64,000 nt of DNA, taken from CAZHFW01 sp964531675 (lineage in GTDB: Bacteria > Planctomycetota > Phycisphaerae > Phycisphaerales > UBA1924). Location of the stretch: positions 62,001 to 126,000 of the forward strand of contig CAZHFW010000007.1 in NCBI GenBank assembly GCA_964531675.1. Reading direction: 5' to 3'. Position 1 is the stretch's first letter; each line of letters begins with the position of its first letter. The position numbers and the translations under genes were made by a program. The notes under the pieces are model-generated. The model saw only the letters and a list, made by a program, of their open reading frames with translations. It searched no databases and was not told the origin of the DNA. This document shows, piece by piece, positions 62,597 to 64,000 of the stretch.

Positions 62597-64000
62597 TCAG
62601 AGGCAGCTGGTGTCCCAGTACTCGAAGAAGGTGAAGAAGTCGGCCAGGTCGACCTCGCCCGAGAGATCCACGTCGGCCGCGGCGCCCGTGACGTCCCAGG
62701 CGTTGAAGAACTCGAAGAAGTCGGCCAGATCGACGGTGCCGTCCTTGTTCATGTCGGCCGGGCACGCGGGCATCTGAACCTCGTAGCAGCCGCGATCCAC
62801 CGGCGGGCTGCCGGCGCTGGCGCCATTGGCGGCGCCCAGAACGTCGGAGCGGCGGGCCTTGCCGTCGCTGTCCATGGGCAGCTGCTCGGCGGTGTTGTTG
62901 TCCTGATCGACGTCAAGCTCGTCGGCGGGGAGGGCCGCAACCGCGCCCACGTCGATGCAAGGCGAGCCGTTCTGAAGGCGGAGGTTGTCGTCGGTGGTGC
63001 CGGCGGTGTTGTCAGCGCCCTTGGCGTTGACGAAGAGAGGGTTGAGCCCGTCGACGCCGGCCTTGCCCTGGACGGTGCACTGGTTGTAGGTGACGGAGGA
63101 GTTGGTGTTGGGCTGAACGCCGACCTCGTTGGAGGCGGGGTTGTTGGGAGAGGTGTCGCCCCAGAGGATGCAGTTGGCCAGCGGGACCACGGCGCGGGTG
63201 GTGGCGTAGAGAGCGCCGCCGTCGAGCACGCCCTGGTTGTTGGAGAAGGAGCAGTTGGTGATGGTGTTGGTCAGAGGCGTCGCGTTGTTGCAGGAGATGA
63301 AGAGCGCGCCGCCCTGGCCGAAGCTGAAGGTCTGGTTTCCGGAGAAGAGGCAGTTGACGGCGTAGAGGGGCGCCAGCGAGGTGGCGATGGCGCCGCCGTT
63401 GCCCGAGGAGGTGTTGCCCAGGAAGTCGCAGTTCACGAGCTTGAGGGGCGAGAGGTTGTTCTTGTAGTAGATGGCGCCGCCGTTGCCGAAGGCGTCGTTC
63501 TGATAGAAGTAGCAGTCGACGAGCTTGGGGGTGCCGTTGTCCGCGGAGAGCGCGCCGCCGTTGCCGCCCTGGTTGTAGAGGAAGCGGATCTTGCGGAGGT
63601 TGGCGAAGGAGCCGTCCAGGAGCATGCCGCCGCCGCGACCGATCGCGCCGTCGCCATAGCCGCGGGTGACGGTGAAACCGTCGAGGATGGTGGAGCCGCC
63701 GGTGTTGCGGGCGTCAACGACGCACTCGGTGTTGTCGGCGTTGGAGCTCGAGCCGATGGCGCCGGAGAGGATGGTCTGGGAGAAGAGCGGGTCGCCGCGC
63801 TGGGCGAGCGTGGTCTCGGTGCCGGCGAATCCGCCGTAGACCTTCGCGCTGGACGGGATGACGAAGCTGATGGACTGGTCGGTGCCCGTGGTGGGCTTGT
63901 AGGTGCCGCCACGGATCCAGATTTCGTTGCCCGAGCCGATGCGGCGGGTGGACTCAAGGGCGTCCTGGAGGTCGGTCATGGCGTTGGCCCAGCTGCGTCC
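62597..64000 (-). CDS. Secreted beta-helix protein with dockerin, copy 3, 5' part missing
   Basis: The frame stays open to the window edge, so only the last 467 residues are seen. They start GRSWANAMTDLQDALES, exactly where the beta-helix begins in copy 1, so the shared first domain and signal peptide are presumably upstream. The beta-helix rungs (CYFYQNDAFGNGGAIYYKN, CDFLGNTSSGNGGAIATS) match the paralogues. The dockerin has DMNKDGTVDLADFFEFF and DVDLSGEVDLADFFTFF but ends DTSCL instead of the usual Gly-Cys terminus, so one extra Leu follows the Cys and Ser replaces Gly. A strong terminator follows. Confidence 0.85.
   Translation of the reverse strand, partial: GRSWANAMTDLQDALESTRRIGSGNEIWIRGGTYKPTTGTDQSISFVIPSSAKVYGGFAGTETTLAQRGDPLFSQTILSGAIGSSSNADNTECVVDARNTGGSTILDGFTVTRGYGDGAIGRGGGMLLDGSFANLRKIRFLYNQGGNGGALSADNGTPKLVDCYFYQNDAFGNGGAIYYKNNLSPLKLVNCDFLGNTSSGNGGAIATSLAPLYAVNCLFSGNQTFSFGQGGALFISCNNATPLTNTITNCSFSNNQGVLDGGALYATTRAVVPLANCILWGDTSPNNPASNEVGVQPNTNSSVTYNQCTVQGKAGVDGLNPLFVNAKGADNTAGTTDDNLRLQNGSPCIDVGAVAALPADELDVDQDNNTAEQLPMDSDGKARRSDVLGAANGASAGSPPVDRGCYEVQMPACPADMNKDGTVDLADFFEFFNAWDVTGAAADVDLSGEVDLADFFTFFEYWDTSCL

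Overview
This window is GC-rich, gene-dense bacterial DNA. It most likely comes from a planctomycete of the class Phycisphaerae. The main evidence is a set of large secreted proteins that end in a calcium-loop doublet of the dockerin type closing with a terminal Gly-Cys, the "GC-type dockerin" seen in that lineage. Giant repetitive surface proteins, eukaryotic-like kinases with TPR tails and FHA/PP2C signalling proteins fit the same group. I see no rRNA, insertion sequence, prophage or CRISPR array. One tRNA-Ala(GGC) is present.

Layout. Bases 1-10356 are the 3' part of one giant repetitive exported protein, whose N-terminus lies outside the window. Bases 10377-12058 hold purE and purK. Bases 12168-14930 (minus strand) hold tmk, a PEGA-domain lipoprotein, an LptB-type ABC ATPase and a DUF4870 membrane protein. 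Bases 15147-24956 (plus strand) hold a probable glycosyltransferase, a PilZ protein, an unknown protein, a secreted GH13 alpha-amylase with a GC-type dockerin, an FHA-GAF-PP2C phosphatase, an M20 amidohydrolase and a TPR protein. Bases 25065-38613 (minus strand) hold an HDOD protein and then a long type IV pilus/type II secretion cluster. Read in its own direction the cluster is histidine kinase, STAS protein, PilB, PilC, PilM, PilN, PilO, a PilP/GspC-like protein, a major pilin and four further pilin-like proteins. Bases 38749-43047 (minus strand) hold two tandem Tat-exported amine oxidases and an unknown secreted protein. Bases 43270-46766 (plus strand) hold an ABC-F ATPase and a cardiolipin synthase. 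Bases 46772-49459 are a Ser/Thr kinase with a TPR tail. Bases 49675-50809 are an SPFH protein with a ribbon-helix-helix regulator. Then come a ChaN-like lipoprotein, tRNA-Ala, polyphosphate kinase, a PTPS/QueD homologue, a phosphohexomutase and a VWA protein. Bases 57975-64000 are three tandem paralogous secreted beta-helix proteins with GC-type dockerins, the last one cut by the window edge.

Two themes connect the region. First, many genes have no Shine-Dalgarno sequence. Instead they carry a TAnnnT box whose last base is 6-8 nt from the start codon, seven times at exactly 6 nt, which looks like leaderless transcription. Pilus and dockerin-protein genes instead use clear Shine-Dalgarno sites. 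Second, the window is rich in cell-surface and export functions (pilus machinery, giant repeat protein, dockerin proteins, Tat oxidases) and in signalling proteins that might control them (histidine kinase, STAS, PP2C phosphatase, Ser/Thr kinase, PilZ, HDOD). The functional links between these are inference.
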